Positions 53,424 through 63,200 of a stretch of 64,000 nucleotides of DNA are shown here, in pieces. The notes below the pieces were generated by a model, which saw only the letters and a program-made list of their open reading frames with translations, did not search any database and was not told the DNA's origin. Source of the stretch: CAVUCH01 sp963763095 (GTDB lineage Bacteria; Acidobacteriota; Vicinamibacteria; Vicinamibacterales; JAENWD01); NCBI GenBank assembly GCA_963763095.1, contig CAVXNR010000014.1:40088-104087 (forward strand). The letters run 5' to 3'. Position 1 is the stretch's first letter; each line of letters begins with the position of its first letter. The translations under genes were made by a program, and so were the position numbers.

Positions 53424-55637
53424 GTGAATCGCGGATTTAGAGTTTCGCCCCCACATACAACAGTGTGGAGCCGGGACTTCAGTGCCGGCCGATCGCGGGC
53501 AGCGTGCACGGCGGTGCTCCTGGCAGGATGGCTGGCGCTCACGAGTGCCCAGGCTCCGGGGGATCAACGATTCCGCACCGGCGTCGACCTGGTCACCGTC
53601 GATGTCGTCGTCCTCGATGGGAAGGGAAGGCCCGTCGTGGGCCTTGGTCGGGACGACTTCACGATTTCCGAAGACGGCCGCCGTCAGGACATATCGGAAT
53701 TCCAGGCTGTCGCGGTCTCACGGCCGGCAGGTCCGGCGGCGGCCGGCGCCAGCTCCCGCGAGAATCAGCGCCCCGCCGTCGTCTCCACCAACGCGGGCGC
53801 GGCGGCCACACCCGGACGCGCCTTCGCCATTGTCTTCGACGATGTAAACCTGACGCGGGCACAGGCGGATGAGGCGCGGAAGGCGGTCATTCACTTCCTC
53901 GATGAGGCCGCGTCGCCGGACGACACGGTGTCGCTCGTCACGACGGGCGGCGCCGTCTGGCTCACGGCGCGCCTGCCGCACGATCGCGAGCGGCTGCTGG
54001 GCGTGCTCTCGCGCGTGCAGGGCCGGTTCGTGCCCGACACGACCGCCGAGCGCATGAGCGACTTCGAGGCCATGCGGATCCACGAGCTGGGCGATGCCAC
54101 TGTGGAGGCGCGGGTGCGGCGGCGGTACCAGTACAACCGCGTGAACGGTCTCGAACCCAAGCGTCCGCAGGACCAGAACGATGCGCCGCGCATCGGTGAA
54201 GCGAGAGGCGATGTGGGGGTGATCGCGGCGTACATCCACAGCCGGGCCGGGCTCACCTACTCGCTGGCCGTGGCGCGGAACCGCGCCACGCTCGACCTGC
54301 TCGCGCGCGCGGTAGATTCGCTCCGTCTGGCGCCGGGTCGGAAGGCGGCCATCCTCCTGTCGAAGGGCTTCATCTACGACACCAACCTGCGCGGGTTCAA
54401 GGACGTGTCGCGCGCTGCGCGCGAGGCCAACGTGGCCATCTTCTTCGTCGACGCACGCGGGCTCGAGGCCGGCACGTTGCAGTCGGCGGCGGAGGCGATC
54501 GGGCAGACCGATGCCCGTGACATTGGCTGGGCGACCGCCGGGATCGAGCTCGAAGCGGCTGGTGCCGTGTCAGTCGCCGAAGACACGGGCGGCTTCGCGG
54601 TGCGGAACACCAACGATCTCTCCGCCGGGATTTCCCGGATTGCCGACGAGTCACGCAGCTACTATCTCGTGGGCTACACGCCGCGCGAGCCGCGGCGGGA
54701 TGGCCGGTTCCACAAGATCCAGGTGCGTGTGAACCGGCCAGGCCTGACAGTGCGGGCGCGCAAGGGCTACTACGCGCCGGATGACAAGGAGCCCCGCCTG
54801 ACCGAAGCCGGGCTCGATCCCGACGTACTGCGCGCGCTGGACGCGCCGCGTGACCTCGGTGATGTGCCGGTGCGGGCGTCGGCGCTCGTGTTCGGCCCGC
54901 GCACGCCGGAGACGGCGACGGTAATGATCGCGGCGGAGACCGATGTGCGCCGCTTTGCGTTCGAGTCTGCGAACGGCCGCCTCGCCGATGTCATGGAGCT
55001 CGGTGTCGCGGTGACGCACCTCGAGACGGGCGCGGTGTCGCGGTCCGGGCAGACGGTCGACATGGCCGTGCGGCCGGAGACGCTCGTGGGTCTGGAGAAC
55101 ACGTGGTACCCGCTCAGCCGCGAGTTCCAGCTGCCCCCTGGCCCGTACGCCGCACGAGTGGTCGTGCGCGACAGGCGTGGAGATCGGATGGGCAGCGTGA
55201 CCCACCGGTTCGAGGTGCCTTCCCTCCAGGGGTTCCGAATATCCACGCCGATTCTCAGCGAGCGCGTCGAGACGGCCGAAGGCGCGTCCTCCCCCCGGCC
55301 GGTTCTGATCGCTCATCGCGCGTTCCCGGCGAACGCGACGCTGTATTGCCAGTTCGCTGCGTACAACGCCGCGGTCGATCCCTCCAGCGGCAAGCCCCGC
55401 GTGAGCAGCAGCTGGCGCCTCCAGACGGGGGACGGCCGACCGGTGCGCGAGCACGGCACGCGGGACCTGACGCCGGGCCCGGACAACGGCCTCGTCCGCT
55501 TGTACGGGGTGGACCTCTCCGGGCTGTCCCCCGGGGAGTACGAACTGGTGATCGACGTGCGGGACGAGGTAGGCGTCAGTGCGGTGCAGGCGCGTGAGCC
55601 GTTCACGGTCGCGCCCGGACTGGGTGTCGCGCCGTGA
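53412..55637 (+). CDS. VWA-domain protein, VWFA-related acidobacterial family (copy 2)
   Basis: 741 residues if ATG 53412 is used. The frame is open back to a TTG at 53274, which overlaps the previous stop, but that part is pure repeat (translated as CGAGLQPC and SRPEGLPHMTTQ). GTG 53463 is another choice and is itself inside a B-type repeat; no start has a good ribosome site. The real signal peptide is ACTAVLLAGWLALTSAQA. Domain marks: VDLVTVDVVVLDGKGRPVVG, FTISEDGRRQDISEF, RAFAIVFDDVNLTRAQADEA, FFVDARGLEAGTL, SYYLVGYTPREPRRDGRFHK and VRVNRPGLTVRARKGYYAPD. The N-terminus was probably remodelled by repeat insertion. Confidence 0.88.
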   Translation: MTTQVNRGFRVSPPHTTVWSRDFSAGRSRAACTAVLLAGWLALTSAQAPGDQRFRTGVDLVTVDVVVLDGKGRPVVGLGRDDFTISEDGRRQDISEFQAVAVSRPAGPAAAGASSRENQRPAVVSTNAGAAATPGRAFAIVFDDVNLTRAQADEARKAVIHFLDEAASPDDTVSLVTTGGAVWLTARLPHDRERLLGVLSRVQGRFVPDTTAERMSDFEAMRIHELGDATVEARVRRRYQYNRVNGLEPKRPQDQNDAPRIGEARGDVGVIAAYIHSRAGLTYSLAVARNRATLDLLARAVDSLRLAPGRKAAILLSKGFIYDTNLRGFKDVSRAAREANVAIFFVDARGLEAGTLQSAAEAIGQTDARDIGWATAGIELEAAGAVSVAEDTGGFAVRNTNDLSAGISRIADESRSYYLVGYTPREPRRDGRFHKIQVRVNRPGLTVRARKGYYAPDDKEPRLTEAGLDPDVLRALDAPRDLGDVPVRASALVFGPRTPETATVMIAAETDVRRFAFESANGRLADVMELGVAVTHLETGAVSRSGQTVDMAVRPETLVGLENTWYPLSREFQLPPGPYAARVVVRDRRGDRMGSVTHRFEVPSLQGFRISTPILSERVETAEGASSPRPVLIAHRAFPANATLYCQFAAYNAAVDPSSGKPRVSSSWRLQTGDGRPVREHGTRDLTPGPDNGLVRLYGVDLSGLSPGEYELVIDVRDEVGVSAVQAREPFTVAPGLGVAP
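53463..53490. repeat. Subfamily-B hairpin repeat in the leader of VWA copy 2
   Basis: GTGTGGAGCCGGGACTTCAG followed by TGCCGG; one arm base is changed (GTGCCGG instead of GTCCCGG), so the stem has a mismatch. It is translated as VWSRDFSA just before the signal peptide. Confidence 0.75.
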
Positions 55638-55737
55638 CGAAGCGTCCGTCCGATTCTTGCTGCAAACGGCTGAAGCGGCTTTCCCTTTTCGTTTCTCCGC
55701 CGGGGCACCTCCCTCACCGCGTCCGCCCGCGCCGCTT

Positions 55738-55746
55738 TGTTACAAT
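55738..55746 (+). promoter_or_regulatory. Extended -10 promoter of the TPR gene at 55881
   Basis: TGT followed by TACAAT (55741-55746), the TGn-extended -10 form, in a spacer of 243 bp. No -35 match is found at 17 bp. The leader would be about 128 nt and may hold extra regulation; I see no clear structure in it. Confidence 0.45.
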
Positions 55747-55880
55747 CGAGGTCTGCGTTCGGGTTTCCTGGAGTTAGAAGCTTCCGCCGAGGCTCACGCG
55801 AAGCAGCCGAAGCCGGAGGCCCTGCTGCCGGCACCGGAGCATCGGGTGCCGCCCTCGCCGGACTCCCGCAAGAACTGACT

Positions 55881-57164
55881 ATGCGCACGCTACATCTCAC
55901 AGCTCTGGCGTTGCTCGCGGCCCTGGCGGCAGTACCCGGCACCTCCGTCTTCGCGCAGTCGGGGGCACCGGCGAAGCGGACGCAGCCAAGCTCGACGCCA
56001 CCGGCCGTGCAGGTACCCGGCTCCGGAGGGGGAGCTGCCAAGGCGCCCGCCGCGCCGGCGGCCAAGCCGGCCCGAGCGCCTGGCACCGCCGCCATCATGA
56101 AGCAGGCTGCGGCAGCGAACGCGGATCGGAAGCTCGATGAGGCGCTCGCCCTCTACGCCAAGGCCATTCGACTGCAGCCCACCCTCATCGAGGCCCACTG
56201 GTATGTGGGCGTCATCAACTACGACCAGGATCGGTACGAGCCGGCGCGCAATGCGTTCCGGCGCGTGACCGAGCTGAGCCCGGAGAAGGGGGAGGCGTGG
56301 ACCCTCAAGGGGCTCTGCGAGTTCCAGCTGAAGAACTACGAGTCGGCCTTGACCGATCTCGTGAACGGACGCCGCTTCGGGCTCGGCGGGAACCCGGAGA
56401 TCGTCAGCGTGGCGCGCTATCATCTGGCCGTGCTGCTCACGCGCTTCGAAGAGTTCGACCAGAGCGCGAAGCTGCTGACCGAGTTCGCGCACGAGGGCAA
56501 CGACACGCCGCGCGTGATCGAGGCGATGGGGATTGCGACACTGCGCATGCCGCTGCTGCCCAGCGAAGTCCCGGGTGCCCGCCGGGAGATCGTCATGATG
56601 GCCGGGCGCGCGACGTACTACGCGGGCGCACGCCTGGTCGCTGCCGCCGAGAAGGCGTTCGAAGAGCTCGTGGCGCGCTTCCCGGAGACGCCGCACGTGC
56701 ATTACGCCTTCGGCTCATTCCTGGTGAACGAGCAGGCGGACCGCGCGCTCGAGGAGTTCAAGGCGGAGTTGAAGGTCAGCCAGCGCCACCCGCTTGCGAA
56801 GCTGCAGATCGCATACGAGTACAGCCGCCGCGGTGAGTGGGATGCGGCGCGACCCTGGGCGGAGCAGGCCGTCGCCGAAGCGCCCACCAATTTCGCCGCA
56901 CGCAAGGCGTACGGTCAGGTGCTGCTCGAGAGTGGTGACCTGGACGGCGCGATCACGCACCTGGAAGCTGGCGTGAAGCTCGCGCCCGACAGCCCCCCGC
57001 TGCGGTTTACGCTGGCGAGCGCGTATCGCCGGGCCGGGCGCGCCGCCGATGCGGCCCGAGAGCAGGCAGAGTTCACGCGCCTGGATCGCATGCTCCGCAC
57101 CGAGGGCACCGGCGCCCAGTCGGTCGGCGGCATGGAGCTGGAGCCGCCCCGTACACCCCAGTAG
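55881..57164 (+). CDS. Secreted TPR-repeat protein
   Basis: 427 residues. Signal peptide LTALALLAALAAVPGTSVFA, then a Pro/Ala/Gly-rich low-complexity linker (residues 27-70), then TPRs (ALALYAKAIRLQPTLIEAHW, PARNAFRRVTELSPEKGEAW, ALEEFKAELKVSQRHPLAKL). It is a paralogue of the protein at 12489-13691. The tail (GTGAQSVGGMELEPPRTPQ) is not repeat-like. It precedes TonB receptor copy 3, which has its own promoter, so it appears monocistronic. Confidence 0.88.
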   Translation: MRTLHLTALALLAALAAVPGTSVFAQSGAPAKRTQPSSTPPAVQVPGSGGGAAKAPAAPAAKPARAPGTAAIMKQAAAANADRKLDEALALYAKAIRLQPTLIEAHWYVGVINYDQDRYEPARNAFRRVTELSPEKGEAWTLKGLCEFQLKNYESALTDLVNGRRFGLGGNPEIVSVARYHLAVLLTRFEEFDQSAKLLTEFAHEGNDTPRVIEAMGIATLRMPLLPSEVPGARREIVMMAGRATYYAGARLVAAAEKAFEELVARFPETPHVHYAFGSFLVNEQADRALEEFKAELKVSQRHPLAKLQIAYEYSRRGEWDAARPWAEQAVAEAPTNFAARKAYGQVLLESGDLDGAITHLEAGVKLAPDSPPLRFTLASAYRRAGRAADAAREQAEFTRLDRMLRTEGTGAQSVGGMELEPPRTPQ

Positions 57165-57342
57165 CCGGCGGTCGGCCGGACACGGGGGTGGGTCGGTACG
57201 GTCCCCGCGATGACTCCGTCAGGGCGGTCCGTTGGCGAGAGCGGATCGTGCCTTTGCTCGCCCTTCTCACAATTCACCGGCTCTAGTGCAAAATTGGTAA
57301 TGCCGCTCATCGCCCCAGTGGTTAGCCGACGCGCAGAAATAG

Positions 57343-57373
57343 TTGACATCCCCATAATGCAAATGTATTAATG
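57343..57373 (+). promoter_or_regulatory. Promoter of TonB receptor copy 3, with TATTAATG element
   Basis: TTGACA (57343-57348), 17-bp spacer, TATTAA (57366-57371), a near-consensus sigma-70 promoter. TATTAATG (57366-57373), overlapping the -10 box, differs by one base from the CATTAATG palindrome at the other two receptor promoters. The leader to ATG 57459 is about 80 nt. Confidence 0.75.
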
Positions 57374-57458
57374 GCCGGGTCTTGAGTTCACTGGTCTGAC
57401 CTCATCGACCTGAGCCGGGCTCACCTTGCTCCCAGTAGCAACATTCTGGAGGCCGCAC

Positions 57459-60400
57459 ATGCGGAAGTTCCTGCTCCTCACGGTTCCTTGCCTTCTGGTG
57501 ATGCTGCTGCCCAGCTCGGCGGATGCGCAGCGCACAAATGCGTCGATACGAGGAACCATCTCTGACAGTTCGGGCGCAGTCATGCCCGGCGCCTCCGTTA
57601 CGGTGAGCAATGAGGAGACGGGCCTCACCCGCACAACCGTCACGAACGCAGACGGCATCTATGCCGTGGGCCAGTTGCCGGTGGGCCGGTACAAAGTCGA
57701 TGTCGAGATGAACGGGTTCAAGACCGCCTCGCGAACTGGCGTCCTGTTGCGCGTGGCTGACGACTACTCGATCGACTTTCAGCTCGAGGCGGGAGCCATC
57801 ACCGAGACGGTCACTGTGGAAGCGTCGTCCACGCCAGTGCGAGTGCTCGGCGGGGATGTATCGGGCGTTGTCACCGGTGAGCAGGTGCGCGAGCTGCCGC
57901 TGAACGGCCGCAACTTCCTGCAGCTGGCCACGCTGATGCCGGGCGTCAGTGCTCCCGACGCGCTCAACGTGAAGGACAAGGGCCTGCTCAGCGGGTCGGA
58001 CATGTCGGTGAGCGGCGGCGACGTGACGGCAAACATATGGACGGTCGACGGGGCAAACAACAACGACGTCGGCTCGAATCGCACCATCCTCGTCTACCCG
58101 TCGCTCGAGGCGATCGAGGAATTCAAGATCCTGCGCAACAGCTACGGGCCGGAGTTCGGCGGCGCCGGCGGAGCGCAGATCAACATCGTGACCCGCGGTG
58201 GTGCGAACCAGTACAGCGGGAGCGGCTTCTACTCCGGCCGGAGCGACGCGCTGAACGCGAAGAACTACTTCCTCGAGCAGGCGAATCAGCCGAAGGAGGA
58301 GTTGAAACGCAACGACTACGGCGGTTCAATCGGCGGTCCGATTCTCAAGGACAAGCTGTTCTTCTTCGGTTCGCTCGAGTGGAACATCGAGGATCGTGGC
58401 ACGGCGCGGACGGCGTTCGTGCCTACCGACGCCGAGCGCAATGGCGACTTCAGCGGACCAGGTATCGCGGGCTGCTCGTCGCCGGCGCCGAATGATCCGC
58501 TGACCGGCGCGCCGTTTCCAGGCAACCGGATTCCTGCGGATCGGCTCAGTCCCGCGGGCCAGTCGTTCCTCAAGCTGTATCCCTCCCCGAATGTCACGCC
58601 GTCCGCCGGGAGCTGCAACAACTGGGTGACCTCGGTGACTTCGCCCATCAGGTACAACCAGCAACACATCCGGACCGACTGGAACATGAGCAACTCCAAC
58701 CGGATGATGGTCCGCTACACGCATGACAGCTGGAAGAACAACGCGCCGAGCGTCTTCACGAATCTCTGGGGCGACGATCCGTTCCCGTCGGTCGACTCGA
58801 ACTGGGATCAACCCAGCCAGTCGTTCGTGGCTTCCTTCAATTCGACGTTGGGCAGCAGCGCGACAAACAGCCTCCAGTTCTCGTACGCCGCCAACAAGAT
58901 CATCATCGATCGAGGCGGCCTGGACCCGGACCTGAATGGCGAAATCCTCTCCAAGTTCCCGACCGTGTTCCCGCTCAGCGAGAAACAGTACGGAGCTGAA
59001 ACCGGGCATCCGGTATTCTGGGGCGGGAGCGGATACCAGACGCTGTGGAATGAAGCCCCGTTCCGCAACAACCAGGATCTGTTCATCATCAAGGACGACT
59101 ACACCAAGGTCTTCGGCAAGCACTTCTTCAAGGCCGGCGTGCTCGCCAGCGCCAACAAGAAGAACGAGGACACCAACGGCAACGGCTCGGCGATGAACTC
59201 GCAGTTCTGGGGCGCAGCCGGCGTCAACGGGTGGGGCGATGCGACGGGCAACGTGCTCGCCGATTTCCTGCTCAAGGACATGACGTGGGGGTTCTCGGAG
59301 TCGACCATCAGCCGCTCGGCCCCGCAGCGCTGGCGCGATTTCGAGGGCTATGCGGCCGACTCGTGGCAGTTGGTGCCGCGGGTCACGCTCGACTACGGCG
59401 TGCGGTACTCGCTCTTCTACAACCCGTACACGACCGACGACAAGATCACCAGCTTCGTGCCGTCGCTGTTCAACCCGGCGCTCGGCAACGCCTCGTGCAA
59501 TGGTTTGGTCGAGCCGCCAGACAAGGACTGGTGCGCTGAGGCAAACGCGCAGGGCGGTGCGAAAGGCCCGAACCGCTCGCTGATGACGCAGGACAAGAAC
59601 AACATCGCACCGCGCGTGGGGATTGCCTGGGACGTCTTCGGCACCGGGAAGACGGCTGTGCGCGGCGGCGTTGGCCAGTTCTTCCAGCGGGAGCGCCTGA
59701 GCCCGGTGTTGAACATCGCCACCAACCCGCCGTTCGTGACGACGCTCTCCGGCATCCGCAAGCTGGATACCGCGGCCGAGCCATGCGACGGCTGTTTCGG
59801 GAACTCGCTGGGTGCGCCCGCAAGCGGCCGGGAAGTCGACATGAAGACGCCGAACACGTGGCAGTGGAACGTCATGTTCCAGCACGAGATCTTTCATAAC
59901 AGCACCGTCGAGGTCGGGTATGTCGGCAGCCACGGCTACAACCTGCTCCGGGATTCGAACGTGAACCAGGTGTATAGCGGGGACATCAACGGCAACGGCG
60001 TTGACGACCGCCTCGAATACGCCACGACCACGCCTGCAAATGCTGCGCTGCGCCGCTACGGCGTCTTCGGGGACGCGAGCATCGGGGTGTGGGCGCACGA
60101 CGGCGAGTCGACGTATCACTCGCTCCAGACACAGTTCATCAGCCGCTTCGGCCGGCGGGGATCGCAAGTGCAGTCGTCCTACACGCTGGCCCGCTCACGG
60201 GCGAACATGGCACTCACCGACAGCGGCAGCCTGGCCGCCAATACCGCTGCCCTGGATCTCGCGGCTCCGGACCTCGATTGGGGTCGTCCTGAGACGGGGC
60301 GCACCCACATTTTCAACATCTCCCTCGTCTGGATGCTCCCGGCCCTGGAAGGCAAGTCGGGCCTGGTCAGACACATCCTCGGTGACTGGGAGCTCACCGG

Positions 60401-60914
60401 CATCACCGGCGCCGCCACGGGCCAACCGTTCACGGCGTACGTGGGGTCGATTCCAGGGCTGACCGGCGGTCCTTCGGGCACCGGGTACACGGACAATCAA
60501 CGGCCGAACCGCACCAGTGAGTCGTGCACTGGCGACGGGCCGGACGAGCAGATCATCAACCCGGGTGCATACACGCTGAACGGGTTCCAGCTCGGCACGA
60601 ATGGCACCGCCCGCCGCGGCGATTGCACCGGACCCGGGTATTTCCAGACGGACCTGGGCTTCTATAAGACGTTCCCGCTCGCCGGGCGCGCCAGATTCCA
60701 GTTCCGGTGGGACATCTTCAACATCTTCAACAACACGAACTTCCTGTTCCAGGGCATGGACTCTGGAGGAACTGGGTCGATGAGACCGTCGGCCGTCACG
60801 CTGAACCCTGACGGCACCCGGATCGAGAACGCGACGATCGCGGGGAACTTCGCGCAGGCCACGCGCACGCGCGACCCGAGACAGATGCAGATCGGGTTCA
60901 AGATTCTGTGGTGA
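57459..60914 (+). CDS. TonB-dependent receptor, Oar-like, with N-terminal CarboxypepD_reg-like domain (copy 3)
   Basis: 1,151 residues from ATG 57459, with TGGAGG six bases upstream. The signal peptide is LLLTVPCLLVMLLPSSADAQ; the beta-sandwich is ASIRGTISDSSGAVMPGASV to about 110; the plug has LPLNGRNFLQLATLMPGVSA and NIWTVDGANNNDVGS, and the barrel carries EFKILRNSYGPEFGGAGGAQ and ends QMQIGFKILW. It is uninterrupted, unlike copy 2. LPLNGRNFLQL is the most frequent plug signature of acidobacterial receptors. A strong hairpin downstream closes the transcript. Confidence 0.95.
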   Translation: MRKFLLLTVPCLLVMLLPSSADAQRTNASIRGTISDSSGAVMPGASVTVSNEETGLTRTTVTNADGIYAVGQLPVGRYKVDVEMNGFKTASRTGVLLRVADDYSIDFQLEAGAITETVTVEASSTPVRVLGGDVSGVVTGEQVRELPLNGRNFLQLATLMPGVSAPDALNVKDKGLLSGSDMSVSGGDVTANIWTVDGANNNDVGSNRTILVYPSLEAIEEFKILRNSYGPEFGGAGGAQINIVTRGGANQYSGSGFYSGRSDALNAKNYFLEQANQPKEELKRNDYGGSIGGPILKDKLFFFGSLEWNIEDRGTARTAFVPTDAERNGDFSGPGIAGCSSPAPNDPLTGAPFPGNRIPADRLSPAGQSFLKLYPSPNVTPSAGSCNNWVTSVTSPIRYNQQHIRTDWNMSNSNRMMVRYTHDSWKNNAPSVFTNLWGDDPFPSVDSNWDQPSQSFVASFNSTLGSSATNSLQFSYAANKIIIDRGGLDPDLNGEILSKFPTVFPLSEKQYGAETGHPVFWGGSGYQTLWNEAPFRNNQDLFIIKDDYTKVFGKHFFKAGVLASANKKNEDTNGNGSAMNSQFWGAAGVNGWGDATGNVLADFLLKDMTWGFSESTISRSAPQRWRDFEGYAADSWQLVPRVTLDYGVRYSLFYNPYTTDDKITSFVPSLFNPALGNASCNGLVEPPDKDWCAEANAQGGAKGPNRSLMTQDKNNIAPRVGIAWDVFGTGKTAVRGGVGQFFQRERLSPVLNIATNPPFVTTLSGIRKLDTAAEPCDGCFGNSLGAPASGREVDMKTPNTWQWNVMFQHEIFHNSTVEVGYVGSHGYNLLRDSNVNQVYSGDINGNGVDDRLEYATTTPANAALRRYGVFGDASIGVWAHDGESTYHSLQTQFISRFGRRGSQVQSSYTLARSRANMALTDSGSLAANTAALDLAAPDLDWGRPETGRTHIFNISLVWMLPALEGKSGLVRHILGDWELTGITGAATGQPFTAYVGSIPGLTGGPSGTGYTDNQRPNRTSESCTGDGPDEQIINPGAYTLNGFQLGTNGTARRGDCTGPGYFQTDLGFYKTFPLAGRARFQFRWDIFNIFNNTNFLFQGMDSGGTGSMRPSAVTLNPDGTRIENATIAGNFAQATRTRDPRQMQIGFKILW

Positions 60915-60966
60915 GCCCAGGCTCCCGGCGGGTGGCCTGGAGCCGCTGAATCGACGCCGACACACG

Positions 60967-61000
60967 ACGGGCCGCGAGCGACTGCACGCTCGCGGCCCGT
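60967..61000 (+). terminator. Terminator-like hairpin after TonB receptor copy 3
   Basis: A perfect 14-bp inverted repeat ACGGGCCGCGAGCG / CGCTCGCGGCCCGT with a 6-nt loop (ACTGCA), 52 bp after the receptor stop. No T-run follows, so termination would rely on the stem strength or Rho. Confidence 0.7.
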
Positions 61001-61047
61001 CTCGCCGTCCGGGTTCGCACCTGCCCCGCACTCCTCCTACAGACGTC

Positions 61048-63200
61048 ATGCCCAAGGGTCTTCTCCTGAGCGCTGCCATCCTTGCAGGGGCGGTGCTCGT
61101 GTCGGCCGAGCAGCGCCCGCCCGCGGGCGACACGTAGACATCTGCGAACGATGGTCAGGGCGGGCCAGGTCAGCCGACCTTCAGCCTCGCTGTGGACTAC
61201 GTGGAAGTCGACGCGGGCGTGACCGATGCGCAGGGTCATCCGGTGCGCGAACTTCGCAAGGAGGATTCGAGGTTGTCGAGGATGGGCGCCGCCAGCAGGT
61301 GGAAACCCTCTCATTCGTGGACCAGCCGCTCGTGCCGAAGCCGCTGCCATCGACGGCAGCCGCCGACACTGCCGGCGCCGACGTGCAGACCAACGTGGCG
61401 CCGTTCGAAGGACGGATTTACGTCCTCCTTCTCGACGATCTGCACACCGCGTCTGCCCGCACCCAGATCGTGCGCGCGGCGGCGCGCGAGTTCGTGGAAC
61501 GGACACTGCACCCAGCCGATATCGCAGCGGCGTGCATGTCTCCGCGCCAAAGGGTGCGAGCCAGGACTTCACGAGCGACCACCGCCTGCTGCTTGCGTCC
61601 ATCGATCGTTTCGTCGGCCGCAAGATCCGCTCGGGCACGCTGAACGAGATCAATCAGTACAATCGTTCGGCGATGTTCGGGCGCGCGCCCGTCAAGGGAG
61701 ACGACCCGGACGCGTCGGCGCGCGCCAACAACGCTGACGGCGTCTTCACGATGATCGGCCGCCTGGCCAGGCAGGTGTCCACCATCCGGACCCGCCGGAA
61801 AGTGCTCCTCTGGTTCAGCGAGGGCGTCGATGTCGAGATGCCTCAACGGACGGGCACGGAACCGTGGGCCGGACAACGGGGCGCGGCCGGCGCGGAGCAG
61901 GCGCGCGCACGCGATCGCGCCCTCGAGGCGATGTCAATCGCCACCCGCAGCGATCTGATCGTGCCCGGCATCGATCCCGCGGCCTGCGTGGAGCGGATCG
62001 TGGAACTGTCGCAGGTCGGCAGCATAGCGAGCGACCCAACGCTCGGCCCGGGAACAGGCACGTGCACCAGGAGACGCTCCGCGATCAGACCACGCTGCGA
62101 ACCGTCTCGGAGTACACGGGCGGCTTCGCCGTCGATCAATACGAGTCAGTTCGGGGCGGCGTTCGACCGGATCCTCGAGGAGAACAGCAGTTACTACATG
62201 CTGGGCTACAACCCCACCAACCGCCGCCGGGACGGCAAGTTCCGCAAGATCGACGTGCGCGTGAACCGGCCGGGCGTGAAGGTCCGCGCGCGGCGGGGGT
62301 ACCTGGCCCCGTCTGGTAAGGAGCCGGCCCTCGGAGGGGGCGGCGTCGCAGGGGCGCCGGCGCAGCTGCAGGACGCCCTGACCAGGCCCGTGCCGTATCC
62401 GGGGCTCGGCATGGCGGTGCAGGCGGCAGTGTTCAGGAGCCGCGCGCGCTCGCGTCGGTGCTGGTGACGATCCAGTACGCCGCGGGCACATTCAGACGAT
62501 CCGCGGTCGAATCTGCTGACAAGCTCGCGGTGTCGGTGGTCGCGATGATTCCGGAGGGAGCGTTCGGGGCAGCGATCATCGCACCATCGAGTTCGACGTG
62601 TCTCCAAAAACGCGCCAGGCGCTCCAGACACTCGGGTTCAGGACGTTCTCGCGGCTGGAGCTGCCGGCCGGACGATATCAGCTGCGAGTAGCGAGCGTGT
62701 GCTCGGTAGTCCGGGAGATGTGGATCCATGCGGTACGACCTCGACGTGCCTGACTTCTCGAAGGAGCACCCGAACATGAGCAGCCTGGTAGTCACCTCGC
62801 GTCTGGCCGCGATGATCCCTACGGCCGGAAAGGACGAGCGGCTCGAGGAATTTCTGCCGGCCCCCCCGACCACGCTGCGCGACTTCGGGAACGGACGATA
62901 CGTTGGCGTTCTGCGCGGAAACGTACGAGGATCCTCAAAGGCAGGACCACCCATGCCGCTGCAGGCGAGTGTCGAGGACGAACAGGGTCGCGCCGTGGGG
63001 CCGTCCGTGACATGCAGGCGCTGCCTTCGCCACGCGAGAGTCCTGGCACGTCGGTGTACCGCTCCAGCATTCCGCTCACGAATCTGCGGCCCGGCGCGTA
63101 CGTACTGCGCGTCGGCACCCGTCCTCCTGCAGGCGCGACGCCCGAAACCCGGCAGCTGGCGTTTCGTGTGTGGCCCCCGCCGGAATCCAGTCGGGCAACT
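61048..63200 (+). pseudogene. Decayed VWA protein, VWFA-related acidobacterial family (copy 3)
   Basis: Starts MPKGLLLSAAILAGAVLVSA but hits TAG at 61135. The rest is in pieces across all three frames: VDYVEVDAGVTDAQGHPVRE; FEVVEDGRRQQ in the next; VAPFEGRIYVLLLDDLHTAS; VHVSAPKGASQDFTSDHRLL; KVLLWFSEGVDVEMPQ; TLRTVSEYTGGFAVDQ; FDRILEENSSYYMLGYNPTN; KVRARRGYLAPSGKEP; IEFDVSPKTRQALQTL; YDLDVPDFSKEHPNMSSLVV; DTLAFCAETYEDPQ; IPLTNLRPGAYVLRVG. At least ten frame changes in 2.1 kb, most of them -1, plus the nonsense codon. This density is far above any other gene here. Confidence 0.85.
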
